DNA of 10,236 nucleotides from NCBI GenBank assembly GCA_016295615.1, contig JAEDKW010000034.1, positions 1-10,236 of the forward strand, in the 5' to 3' direction. The notes beneath the pieces were generated by a model. That model saw nothing but the letters and a program-made list of their open reading frames with translations, ran no database searches and was not told the DNA's origin. Shown here in pieces: positions 1 to 6,835 of this stretch. The stretch comes from Oscillospiraceae bacterium (GTDB lineage Bacteria > Bacillota > Clostridia > Oscillospirales > Oscillospiraceae). Both the position numbers and the translations under genes were made by a program. The first letter of the stretch is position 1, and every line of letters begins with the position of its first letter.

Positions 1-35
1 AAAAAAGAACGCCGCCTGCCGGCAGCGTTCTTTTT
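1..35 (-). terminator. Intrinsic terminator after the SASP gene (probably bidirectional)
   Basis: On the minus strand a 10-bp stem (one G-U pair) formed by 21-30 and 7-16, with the 4-base loop GGCA-type at 17-20, is followed by six T residues. It starts about 23 bases after the SASP stop codon. On the plus strand the same stem is followed by TTTTT at 31-35, so it could also stop transcription coming from the left of the window. Confidence 0.88.
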
Positions 36-53
36 GCTTTGAGAAAAGTCCTT

Positions 54-251
54 TTACAGGCTCTTCTCGTAGGACTCGATCATCTTCTTGACCATCTGGC
101 CGCCGACAGAGCCGGCTTCGCGGGAGGTCAGGTCGCCGTTGTAACCCTGCTTGAGGTTAACGCCGACTTCGGAGGCAGCTTCCATCTTGAACTTATCCAT
201 GGCAGCGCGTGCTTCCGGAACGTTGATACGATTGCTGTTCTTGCTGGACAT
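54..251 (-). CDS. Alpha/beta-type small acid-soluble spore protein (SASP)
   Basis: A 65-residue protein of the alpha/beta SASP family. These proteins coat forespore DNA, push it towards an A-like form and protect it from UV and other damage, then are degraded by the GPR protease at germination and serve as an amino acid source. Visible motifs are the GPR-site-like E-A-A-S-E (residues 24-28) followed by V-G-V-N-L, and the conserved second motif with GDLTSREAGSVGG (39-51), then K-K near the C-terminus. Length is typical (60-75 residues). The start is the ATG at 251 because AAGGAG sits 8 bases upstream; an in-frame upstream ATG at 293 would lie at the transcription start of the sigma-G promoter and has no ribosome binding site. 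It is a monocistronic unit with its own promoter and terminator. Its presence indicates an endospore former. Confidence 0.95.
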   Translation of the reverse strand: MSSKNSNRINVPEARAAMDKFKMEAASEVGVNLKQGYNGDLTSREAGSVGGQMVKKMIESYEKSL

Positions 252-296
252 AATTGTTACTCCTTTTTGATTTTGTGTGATTGGGTATCGCAAGTG

Positions 297-326
297 TAGT
301 TTGACTCAAAAAGAAGCGAATATTCA
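297..326 (-). promoter_or_regulatory. Sigma-G (forespore) promoter of the SASP gene
   Basis: Minus strand: TGAATA (326-321), a 17-base spacer, then CAAACTA (303-297). This fits the known sigma-G consensus (TGAATA, 17-18 bases, CATACTA) with one mismatch in the -10 element. The expected start is about 290, roughly 40 bases before the SASP ATG. The match of promoter class to gene type is strong mutual support; sigma-F recognises similar sites and cannot be excluded. Confidence 0.85.
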
Positions 327-373
327 GCCTGAGCGGAGGTAAGTTCTGGCACGGCAAGGCGAAACGATGCCAT

Positions 374-413
374 AAAAAATCCCGGTCTTTGAATTTTACT
401 TTTCAAACCGGGA
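374..413 (-). terminator. Intrinsic terminator of the aromatic operon
   Basis: Minus-strand hairpin: the 7-bp stem TCCCGGT/ACCGGGA (413-407 with 386-380) is extended by TTGAA/TTCAA (406-402 with 393-389) across a 2-base bulge, with an 8-base A-rich loop, and is followed by ATTTTTTA (T-run at 379-374). It lies about 100 bases after the aminotransferase stop and before the SASP promoter, so it separates the two units. Confidence 0.9.
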
Positions 414-433
414 CGGGCGCTTTGAAGCGTGCG

Positions 434-475
434 AAAGGACAGGTCGGAGATGTCCCTCTCCCGGACCTGTCCCTT
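434..475 (-). terminator. Long 3' hairpin after the aminotransferase gene; possible first terminator
   Basis: Bases 434-445 and 464-475 form a 12-bp stem with one G-U pair, and the loop region can fold further (GGAGA with TCTCC). On the minus strand it starts 36 bases after the aminotransferase stop but is followed only by TTTCGC, so it is a weak terminator in that direction and may instead stabilise the 3' end. On the plus strand the stem ends in CCCTTTTGTT and could terminate transcription entering the operon from the left. Confidence 0.55.
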
Positions 476-510
476 TTGTTCCGGTGCATCCGATACAGCC
501 GCAAAAAGCG

Positions 511-1701
511 TTATCGGCAGAGCCCGAACCGCTGCGCCAGTGTGCGGAACACCGGTACGGAGCGCTCCAGCTTCTCTTTCGGCACGCAATAGGCAAGGCG
601 GGCATAGCCCGGGCAGTAAAACTCCTCGCCCGGGATCAGCAGCAGGTCCATCGACATGGCCTGGCTGCAAAACGCGCCGGGCTCTCCGGGCGTCCTGATG
701 AACAGATAAAACGCTCCGTCCGGACGCACGCAGGAGTAGCCAAGCTCCGTCAGCGCGCTGTAAATATAATTGCGGTTTTCCTCATAGACGGCAAGGTCCG
801 CGGTCTGACCGATACACGCGCCGACCACCCTTTGAAACAGGGAGGACACGTTGATATACCCCAGCGCGCGTGCCGCTCCGTTGATCGCCGCCATCACGGC
901 GTCATGCTCCGCCGCCTGCGGTGAGACGGCAAGGAAGCCCACGCGCTCACCGGGCAGGGAAAGCGACTTGCTGAAGGAGTAGCAATAGACCGTGTCGGAA
1001 TAGATCGCCGGCAAAAAGGAAACCTCCCTTTGACCGTAGACCAGCTCGCGGTACGGTTCGTCCGCGATCAGATAGATCGGGTGACCGTACTCCCCGCTTT
1101 TACGCTCCAGAAGCCGGGCGACCGCCGTCAGGCTCTCGCGGGAGAAAACCGCGCCGGACGGGTTGTTCGGGGAATTGAGCAGCACCGCCGCCGTGCGCTC
1201 GGAAAGCGCGCGCTCCATCGCCGCAAGGTCCACCTGGAAGGTTTCCGGGTCGGACGGCACCACAACGAATTTTGCGCCGGCAGCTTCCGCATAGATCTTG
1301 TATTCGGAAAAACAAGGCGCTATCGTCAGCAGCTCATCTCCCTCCGAGAGCAGCGCGGCGCAGGAAATCGCCAGCGCCGAGGAAGCGCCGGAGGTCATAA
1401 AGATGTCCTCCGGACGGTAGGTTGCCCCAAAGGAGCGGTTGAGATACTCGGCGATCCGGCTGCGGACCTCAAACAGTCCCGGCGCGGGCGTGTAGGCGTG
1501 AAGCTCCTGCGGCGGAAGCTCGGAAAGCAGCGTGCGGATCGTCTCCGCCACGCTCTCCGGCGGTTCGACGCTGGGGCTGCCGATGGTAAAGTTAAAAACA
1601 TTTTCCGCGCCGATCTCCGCGGCGCGCCGGTCGCCGTAAGCGGCAATTTCCCGGATCGCACATCCCTGCGCGCCCCAGTCAATCATCTTTTGTGAGATCA
1701 T
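511..1701 (-). CDS. Class I PLP-dependent aminotransferase (probably aromatic amino acid aminotransferase)
   Basis: A 396-residue fold-type I (AAT-like) aminotransferase. Visible cofactor residues are N180 in SPNNPSG (177-183), D214 and Y217 in ADEPYR (213-218), the Schiff-base lysine K245 in SFSKSLSLPGERVG (242-255), and the carboxylate-binding arginine R368 near the C-terminus. It is the last gene of an operon that makes phenylpyruvate and 4-hydroxyphenylpyruvate, and no other gene here supplies the final transamination. The natural inference is that it converts these to Phe and Tyr with glutamate as donor. Sequence alone does not separate aromatic from aspartate or alanine specificity in this family, so no symbol is given. 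Its ATG overlaps the aroQ stop by 4 bases (ATGA), indicating coupling. An amino-terminal R/K-rich start and full family length argue that it is intact. Confidence 0.9.
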   Translation of the reverse strand: MISQKMIDWGAQGCAIREIAAYGDRRAAEIGAENVFNFTIGSPSVEPPESVAETIRTLLSELPPQELHAYTPAPGLFEVRSRIAEYLNRSFGATYRPEDIFMTSGASSALAISCAALLSEGDELLTIAPCFSEYKIYAEAAGAKFVVVPSDPETFQVDLAAMERALSERTAAVLLNSPNNPSGAVFSRESLTAVARLLERKSGEYGHPIYLIADEPYRELVYGQREVSFLPAIYSDTVYCYSFSKSLSLPGERVGFLAVSPQAAEHDAVMAAINGAARALGYINVSSLFQRVVGACIGQTADLAVYEENRNYIYSALTELGYSCVRPDGAFYLFIRTPGEPGAFCSQAMSMDLLLIPGEEFYCPGYARLAYCVPKEKLERSVPVFRTLAQRFGLCR

Positions 1702-2141
1702 ACCCGTCCCTCCGTCAAATATTGCTTCAAAAACCGTATTGCCTGCACATAGCCGTCGAAGCCGAGCCCCTTGTACGTCTGAACGCAGGCCTTTCCGGCA
1801 TAGGAGATCTGCCGGAACGCCTCGCGGCTGTCCACATCGGAGATGTGCACCTCCACCGCCGGCAGTCCCACCGCCTTGAGCGCGTCAAGGATCGCCACGC
1901 TCGTATGCGTGTAGGCCGCCGGATTGATGACAATGCCGTCGTACGCGCCGTAAGCCTGCTGGATCGCATCCACGATGGCGCCCTCATGGTTCGACTGGAA
2001 AAAGCCGACGTCGATGTTCTCGCGCTCGCAGGCGCCGCGGATCAGGGCAAGCAGGTCGGCATAGCTCTTTTTGCCGTAAATCTCCGGCTCGCGCAGACCC
2101 AAAAGGTTCAGGTTCGGTCCGTTGATGACAAGTATTTTCAC
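1698..2141 (-). CDS. aroQ: Type II 3-dehydroquinate dehydratase
   Basis: A 147-residue type II dehydroquinase, which converts 3-dehydroquinate to 3-dehydroshikimate by anti elimination; members form dodecamers of flavodoxin-like subunits. Diagnostic segments are NGPNLNLLG (7-15) followed by R17 and the catalytic Y22 in the R-x-P-x-x-Y-G signature, SNHEG (50-54), NPAAYTHTS (73-81, with N73) and VEVHISD (96-102, with H99), then SREAFR. Length is typical (about 145-150). The start is GTG at 2141: the protein must begin with the M-K-I-L-V strand, and GTGA overlaps the aroE-aroK stop. It lies downstream of aroE-aroK although it acts before AroE, so gene order does not follow pathway order. The type I enzyme (aroD) is absent from the window. 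Confidence 0.97.
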   Translation of the reverse strand: MKILVINGPNLNLLGLREPEIYGKKSYADLLALIRGACERENIDVGFFQSNHEGAIVDAIQQAYGAYDGIVINPAAYTHTSVAILDALKAVGLPAVEVHISDVDSREAFRQISYAGKACVQTYKGLGFDGYVQAIRFLKQYLTEGRV

Positions 2142-3364
2142 TGCAAACTCTCCTCGATCCGCTCTGCGGTCTGCTCCACAGAGCCGTTGTTGTCAATGAC
2201 CCGGTCGGCAAAGCGTTCATAGAGCCGCTCGCGCCGGGCATAAAGCTCCTGCGGCGAATGCTTCCGGGAAAGCGGGCGCCCTTCGGCGGGAAGGGACTCC
2301 AGCGCGCGCTGCAGCCAGAATATCCGACCGTTCTGATGCAGCAGCGGATAGTTCTCCGCCCGTGTGACGCAGCCGCCCCCGGTGGAGATGACCGCGCCGG
2401 ACAGCTTGCCGAGCTCTGAGAGCACTTCACTTTCCAGCGCCCGGAAGCGTTCCTCCCCATCGCGGGAAAAGATCTCCGGTATCGTCATGCCGGCACGCTG
2501 CGCCACGAGGGCATCCGAGTCGTAAACAGGGCGTCCGAGCCGCTTGCCGAGCGCCGCCGCCACGGTGCTTTTCCCGCAGCCCGGCATCCCGAGCAGAACG
2601 ATGTTTTGCAGCTTCGCGCATATTGTCTGCTCGATTTCGCCGATCCGCGACGCGTCGACCGTGCCGCCGGTAAAGCGCTCGCAGCTGCGCGCCGCCTGGG
2701 CGACCAGCATGCGCAGACCGCTGCGGCAGGGAATGCCGAGTTCTTCGGCCTGCATCAAAAGCGCTGTGCGCGCAGGATTGTAGATAAGGTCAAATACGCC
2801 CTCGCACTTCGGAAACCGGCGCAGATCCACGGCGGCTTTGCCGTTGTCCGGATACATGCCCAGCGGCGTGGTGTTGACAATGATCTGCGCGTCGGCGTGG
2901 CGGTCAAGATTCTGATAGTTGTCCTCGCCGCGGCGCGAAATAACGGCAACGCTCTGCGCGCCCATCGCATGCAGCACCGCGCAGACCGTAACACTGGCGC
3001 CGCCGCTCCCAAGCACGACGGCGCGGCGCCCCGCCACCCGGATGCCGCTGCTGTCGACAAGGCAGGAAAAACCAAAATAATCGGTATTGTCCCCGTACAG
3101 CCTGCCGTCCGGCAGATGCACCAGCGTGTTGACGCTGCCAAGCTGCCGCGCCTGCGGCGAAAGCACATCGCAGTATGGGACAACGGTCTTTTTATAGGGG
3201 ATCGTCACATTGAGCCCGTCCCATTCCGCACTGCGCAGAAACAAGTCCAGCTCCTCCGGCGCACGCTCATAAAGGCGGTAGGCATAGTCGGCAAGCTGCG
3301 CATGGATCATGGGCGAATAGCTGTGTTTGAGCTTTTCTCCCAGCAGACCGCACTGAAGCATCAT
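2138..3364 (-). CDS. aroE-aroK: Bifunctional shikimate dehydrogenase / shikimate kinase fusion (AroE-AroK)
   Basis: A 408-residue two-domain protein for two consecutive steps: NADPH-dependent reduction of 3-dehydroshikimate and ATP-dependent 3-phosphorylation of shikimate. Residues 1 to about 250 are AroE: shikimate-binding S15 and S17 in HSYSP, catalytic K58 in NVTIPYKK, N79 in SVNT, catalytic D95 in GDNTD, the dinucleotide loop GSGGAS (119-124) and NTTPLGM (164-170). Residues about 253-408 are shikimate kinase: Walker A GMPGCGKST (259-267), DSD (282-284), R308 in G-E-E-R-F-R-x-x-E, STGGG (327-331) and the lid arginine in GRPLS (362-366). There is no stop or frameshift between the domains, and both keep their catalytic residues. 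The ATG overlaps the pheA stop by 4 bases; a second ATG follows directly and is an equally possible start. Confidence 0.96.
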   Translation of the reverse strand: MMLQCGLLGEKLKHSYSPMIHAQLADYAYRLYERAPEELDLFLRSAEWDGLNVTIPYKKTVVPYCDVLSPQARQLGSVNTLVHLPDGRLYGDNTDYFGFSCLVDSSGIRVAGRRAVVLGSGGASVTVCAVLHAMGAQSVAVISRRGEDNYQNLDRHADAQIIVNTTPLGMYPDNGKAAVDLRRFPKCEGVFDLIYNPARTALLMQAEELGIPCRSGLRMLVAQAARSCERFTGGTVDASRIGEIEQTICAKLQNIVLLGMPGCGKSTVAAALGKRLGRPVYDSDALVAQRAGMTIPEIFSRDGEERFRALESEVLSELGKLSGAVISTGGGCVTRAENYPLLHQNGRIFWLQRALESLPAEGRPLSRKHSPQELYARRERLYERFADRVIDNNGSVEQTAERIEESLQ

Positions 3365-4503
3365 ATCACCTCACTGTAGCTGCCGAGATAGGAAAACTCC
3401 TCGCACAGTGTGGGCATTTCGCCCATAAGCTGCAAAAACTGCGGCGAATAGACGGAGGTTTCCAGATCAAAGTAGAACATAAACTCGAAATTCCGGTTCG
3501 GCAGCGGGCGGCTCTCCAGCTTGTTGAGGTTGAGCCCCAGCGCGTAAAAGCGGGAGAGCAGCTTATAGAGGGAGCCCGGCTCATGCGGCAGCACCGCCAT
3601 CAGGCTGGTGCGGTCCGCTCCGGGATAGATCTCCAGCTTCTTGGAGATACAGATAAAGCGCGTAAAGTTGTTGTCCATATCCTGCACCGAGCTTTCCAGA
3701 CAGCTCAGACCGTAGATCTTGCCGCAGGCGTGTGAGGAAAGCGCCGCGGCGTCCCTGCGTCCGGCTTGCGCCACCATCTTTGCCGCCACCGCCGTGTTCT
3801 CACAGGGGATGACGCGCGCATTCGGAAAGCTTTGCAGGTACTTCTCGCATTGACTGATGGCCTGCTGATGAGAATAGATCTCCCGGATCTCCTCCCGTCT
3901 GGTTCCGGGATTGACCAAAAGGCAGTGATCCACCTTAATGCGCACGCTGCGCACGATGCGGAAGTTGTGGTTCATCATCAGGTCATAGACGGCGTTGACG
4001 CTGCCGGCCGTGCTGTTTTCCAGCGGAACGACGCCGTAACGGCAAAGTCCGCTTTCGATCGCGGAGAAAACCGCGTCAAAGCTGGAAAGATAGAGAATGG
4101 CGGGGCGCTTGAACAGCCTGTCGCAGGCGATCTGGGAGTAGGCGCCGGCAACGCCCTGACAGGCGACCGAGGCGTCCGAAGGAAAGAGCGCCGGCGTTTC
4201 GTCGATCGCACCTTGGATCTGCGCCGTCAGCTCCGAAGCGGTGCCCAGCAGGCGGTTTTGATAGCTGCGGCTGAGCTCAAAGAGCAGCGAGTAAAGGGAT
4301 GCCGTATACTCCCGCAGCTCCTCCGGGACGGACGAGGCGACCTCAAGCAGCTTCTGCCTCTCGCGCTCAGGGTCAAATACGGGTCGTTTCTGCTCCTTTT
4401 TCCATGCGGCGATATCGGACGCGGTGTCCATGCGCTCGCAAAAAAGCGTCACCAGCTGTTTGTCAATGCGGTCGATCCGGTTTCTGTATTCATCAATATT
4501 CAT
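3361..4503 (-). CDS. pheA: Bifunctional chorismate mutase / prephenate dehydratase (P-protein)
   Basis: A 380-residue P-protein that converts chorismate to prephenate and on to phenylpyruvate. Residues 1 to about 85 are an AroQ-class chorismate mutase: R7, R24, K35, D44, R47 and E48 match E. coli PheA R11, R28, K39, D48, R51 and E52 at a constant offset of four. Residues about 110-290 are prephenate dehydratase, with PLENS near 160-164 and the catalytic TRF motif at 281-283. Residues about 298-375 are an ACT domain with ESRP (330-333), the motif that binds Phe for feedback inhibition, plus the E-P-G-S-L-Y-K region in place of GALV. I chose the ATG at 4503, which has GAGG 6 bases upstream and begins just before the mutase helix; a GTG at 4515 that overlaps the aroC stop (GTGA, with GGGAG upstream) is the alternative and would add four residues. 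Confidence 0.95.
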   Translation of the reverse strand: MNIDEYRNRIDRIDKQLVTLFCERMDTASDIAAWKKEQKRPVFDPERERQKLLEVASSVPEELREYTASLYSLLFELSRSYQNRLLGTASELTAQIQGAIDETPALFPSDASVACQGVAGAYSQIACDRLFKRPAILYLSSFDAVFSAIESGLCRYGVVPLENSTAGSVNAVYDLMMNHNFRIVRSVRIKVDHCLLVNPGTRREEIREIYSHQQAISQCEKYLQSFPNARVIPCENTAVAAKMVAQAGRRDAAALSSHACGKIYGLSCLESSVQDMDNNFTRFICISKKLEIYPGADRTSLMAVLPHEPGSLYKLLSRFYALGLNLNKLESRPLPNRNFEFMFYFDLETSVYSPQFLQLMGEMPTLCEEFSYLGSYSEVI

Positions 4504-4511
4504 ACGTTTCC

Positions 4512-5582
4512 TCACTTCTTCTCCCTTTTATGTCCAAGCAAGGCATCGTACACGGCGATCGCCGCCGCCGCCTCAACGCAGGGTACGGCGCGCGGAACGA
4601 TGCACGGATCATGCCGCCCGGTAACGCGAAGCTTCTCCGCCTTCAGGGTCTCAAGATTGACGCTTCTCTGCTCCCCGGCAATGGACGGCGTCGGTTTGAT
4701 CGCAACGCGGAAGGTGAGCGGCATTCCGTTTGTGATGCCGCCGAGGATCCCGCCGCAGTGGTTGGTTTCCGTTTTGACCGTGCCGTTTTCCACGATAAAG
4801 GGGTCGTTATTTTCGCTGCCGCGCAGCGCGGCGGAAGCAAAACCGCTGCCAAACTCAATGCCCTTGACTGCCGGAATGGCGAAGGCGGCGGCTGCGATCC
4901 GGTTTTCCATGCCGTCAAACATCGGATCGCCCAGTCCCGCCGGCAAGCCAAGCACCGCGCATTCGATCACACCGCCGACGGAATCTCCCTCCGCCCGGGC
5001 ATCTGCGATCTCGGCGCGCATGGCTTCTCCGCGCCCGTCGTCCACCGTCGGAAAGGGCTTGTCCGCAGTCGAAGCCTTCAACTCGCCGGTATCGTGCACG
5101 CTGCCGATGGCGGCAATGCGCGAGATCACCCGGATCCCCTCGGCGGCAAGCAGCTGCAGACAGATGCCGCCCGCCACGCAAAGGGGCGCCGTCATGCGTC
5201 CGGAGAAATGCCCGCCGCCGGAGCGGTCCTGCGCGCCGCCGTATTTGACCTGCGCGGTATAATCCGCATGTCCCGGGCGGGGCACCGCCGCGAATGCGGC
5301 ATAGTCCGCGGAACGGGTATCGGTATTGCGGATGATCGCCGCAAGCGGTGCGCCGCAGGTGATCCCGTCGACGAGACCGGAGAGGAATTCGCTCTCATCC
5401 GCCTCCTTGCGCGGCGTTGTGTAATCGCTCTGCCCGGGAGCGCGGCGGCGGAGAAAGCGCTGAAGCGTTTCAAGATCGATCCTCTCTCCGGCCGGGATCC
5501 CCTCAAGCGTCATGCCGATCGCCGGGGAATGGGATTGACCGAATATCGTCAGGCGGATATTCTCGCCATAGCTGCTGCTCAT
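4512..5582 (-). CDS. aroC: Chorismate synthase
   Basis: A 356-residue chorismate synthase that removes phosphate from EPSP by 1,4-anti elimination using reduced FMN. Signature segments are GQSHSPAIG (15-23, with H18), RPGHADY (102-108, with H105), DRSGGGHFSGR (119-129), GGILGGITNG (277-286), KPTPS (296-300) and RHDPC (323-327), which together cover the flavin and EPSP site. Length fits the short bacterial form (about 350-370). The start follows the aroA stop by 2 bases, with an AGGGAG ribosome binding site inside the end of aroA. No flavin reductase domain or gene is visible nearby, so reduced FMN must come from elsewhere, as in monofunctional bacterial enzymes. The product is the branch point for PheA and TyrA in the same operon; no tryptophan-branch gene is present. 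Confidence 0.97.
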   Translation of the reverse strand: MSSSYGENIRLTIFGQSHSPAIGMTLEGIPAGERIDLETLQRFLRRRAPGQSDYTTPRKEADESEFLSGLVDGITCGAPLAAIIRNTDTRSADYAAFAAVPRPGHADYTAQVKYGGAQDRSGGGHFSGRMTAPLCVAGGICLQLLAAEGIRVISRIAAIGSVHDTGELKASTADKPFPTVDDGRGEAMRAEIADARAEGDSVGGVIECAVLGLPAGLGDPMFDGMENRIAAAAFAIPAVKGIEFGSGFASAALRGSENNDPFIVENGTVKTETNHCGGILGGITNGMPLTFRVAIKPTPSIAGEQRSVNLETLKAEKLRVTGRHDPCIVPRAVPCVEAAAAIAVYDALLGHKREKK

Positions 5583-5584
5583 AA

Positions 5585-6835
5585 TCAGTCTCCCTTCAGC
5601 TGCTGAAAGTCTGTCCAGAAATCAGGGTAGGATTTTTGCACGCATTCGCTGCCGCAGATCGTGACCGCGCCGCGGCAGATGCCGCCTGCCACGGCGGCCG
5701 ACATGGCAATGCGATGATCGCCGCAGGCGTCGACCGTGCCGCCGGCGAGCGTGCGCCCGCCGCGGATCACAAGACCGTCCGGCAGCTCCTCTGCCTCCGC
5801 GCCCAGCGCACGGAGCATCTGCGTGGTGCTGTGCAGGCGGTCGGACTCCTTGAGCCGCAGCCGCTGTGCGTGGATCACGCGGGTCTCGCCCGAAGCCGCG
5901 GCCGCCACAACGCTCAAAACGGGGATGAGATCCGGGATCGGCGAGGCGTCGATGGTGATGCCGTGCAGCGCGGCGCGCTTTACCGTGACGCTGCTGCCGT
6001 CGGACGCGACCTGCGCGCCCATCTCCTCCAGCAGCGGCACGATCGCCCTGTCTCCCTGCCGCGACTGCGGATCCAGTCCGGTCACGCGGATCCCGCGTTC
6101 AGACAGCGCGCCGGCACAGAGGAAAAAGGCGGCGTTGGAATAGTCGCCCTCCACGGAAAGCTCCGGCGCAAAGCGGCAGCGCTGCCCGCCCGGGATACGG
6201 TAGCCGTCGCCGGTTTTTTCTGTCCGTACGCCGCCGAGACGAAGCACCTCCTCCGTCATCGCGACATAGGCGGCGGATTCCAGCGCGCCTTCAATGTGCA
6301 GCGTGCTTTCCCCCTCCAGCAGCGGAAGCGTCATGAGCAGAGCGGAAATATACTGCGAGGAGATGTTCCCCGGAAGGGAAAATGCCCCGGGGCGAAGCTG
6401 TCCGCTGCAAGATAAGCGTGCGCCGTCGCTGCGGATGTCCATCCCGTTCCGGCACAGCTCACGACCCAGCGGCTCGATCGGACGCTCCGGCAGCCGCCCC
6501 TCCCGCTCAAATACCGCCGAAGCGCCCAGCGCTCCCACCAGGGGCAGCAAAAAGCGCAGGGTAGAACCGCTCTCACCGCACGGGAGCAGGCAAAGCCCCG
6601 GCGGCGGCGCGGAAACGGGGCGCAGGTGAAGCACTTCGCCCTCTGCATCGACCGAGGCGCCCAGCGCTTTGAGACAGGCGACCGTTGCTAAGATGTCCTT
6701 CGACAGTCCGCGGCAGCGGAGCGTGACCTCGTTCTCCCCCATCGCGGCGCACAAAAGCATCCGGTGCGCCTGTGACTTGGAGGCGGGGATATGCACCTCG
6801 CCGGTGCGCGCCCCCGGTAAAATCGTCTTGTTCAT
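5585..6835 (-). CDS. aroA: 3-phosphoshikimate 1-carboxyvinyltransferase (EPSP synthase)
   Basis: A 416-residue EPSP synthase that transfers the enolpyruvyl group of PEP to shikimate-3-phosphate. Visible site residues are K20, S21 and R25 in SKSQAHR, the PEP loop GESGSTLR (88-95; G90 and R94), SSQY (159-162), catalytic D302 in PDLIP, KESDR (329-333) and GDHRIAM (372-378, R375). Length is slightly below the usual 425-450. The PEP loop keeps the glycine equivalent to E. coli G96 but reads C-G-E-S-G-S-T-L-R-F-L instead of L-G-N-A-G-T-A-M-R-P-L, so phenylalanine replaces the proline equivalent to P101; the KESDR form differs from the KETDR of class I enzymes. Effects on glyphosate sensitivity cannot be read from this. 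The ATG overlaps the aroB stop (ATGA), with GGAGGG 5 bases upstream. Confidence 0.97.
   Translation of the reverse strand: MNKTILPGARTGEVHIPASKSQAHRMLLCAAMGENEVTLRCRGLSKDILATVACLKALGASVDAEGEVLHLRPVSAPPPGLCLLPCGESGSTLRFLLPLVGALGASAVFEREGRLPERPIEPLGRELCRNGMDIRSDGARLSCSGQLRPGAFSLPGNISSQYISALLMTLPLLEGESTLHIEGALESAAYVAMTEEVLRLGGVRTEKTGDGYRIPGGQRCRFAPELSVEGDYSNAAFFLCAGALSERGIRVTGLDPQSRQGDRAIVPLLEEMGAQVASDGSSVTVKRAALHGITIDASPIPDLIPVLSVVAAAASGETRVIHAQRLRLKESDRLHSTTQMLRALGAEAEELPDGLVIRGGRTLAGGTVDACGDHRIAMSAAVAGGICRGAVTICGSECVQKSYPDFWTDFQQLKGD

Noticed and set aside
257..670. Minus-strand frame spanning the aminotransferase end and the intergenic region
   Set aside because: Out-of-frame shadow that runs through both 3' hairpins and the sigma-G promoter.
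3766..5262. Long plus-strand open frame opposite pheA and aroC
   Set aside because: It is a high-GC shadow of two clearly recognisable minus-strand genes, with low-complexity Arg/Ala/Ser-rich translation and no known motif. The same holds for the plus-strand frames at 4299-5606, 6772-8097 and 8555-9898.
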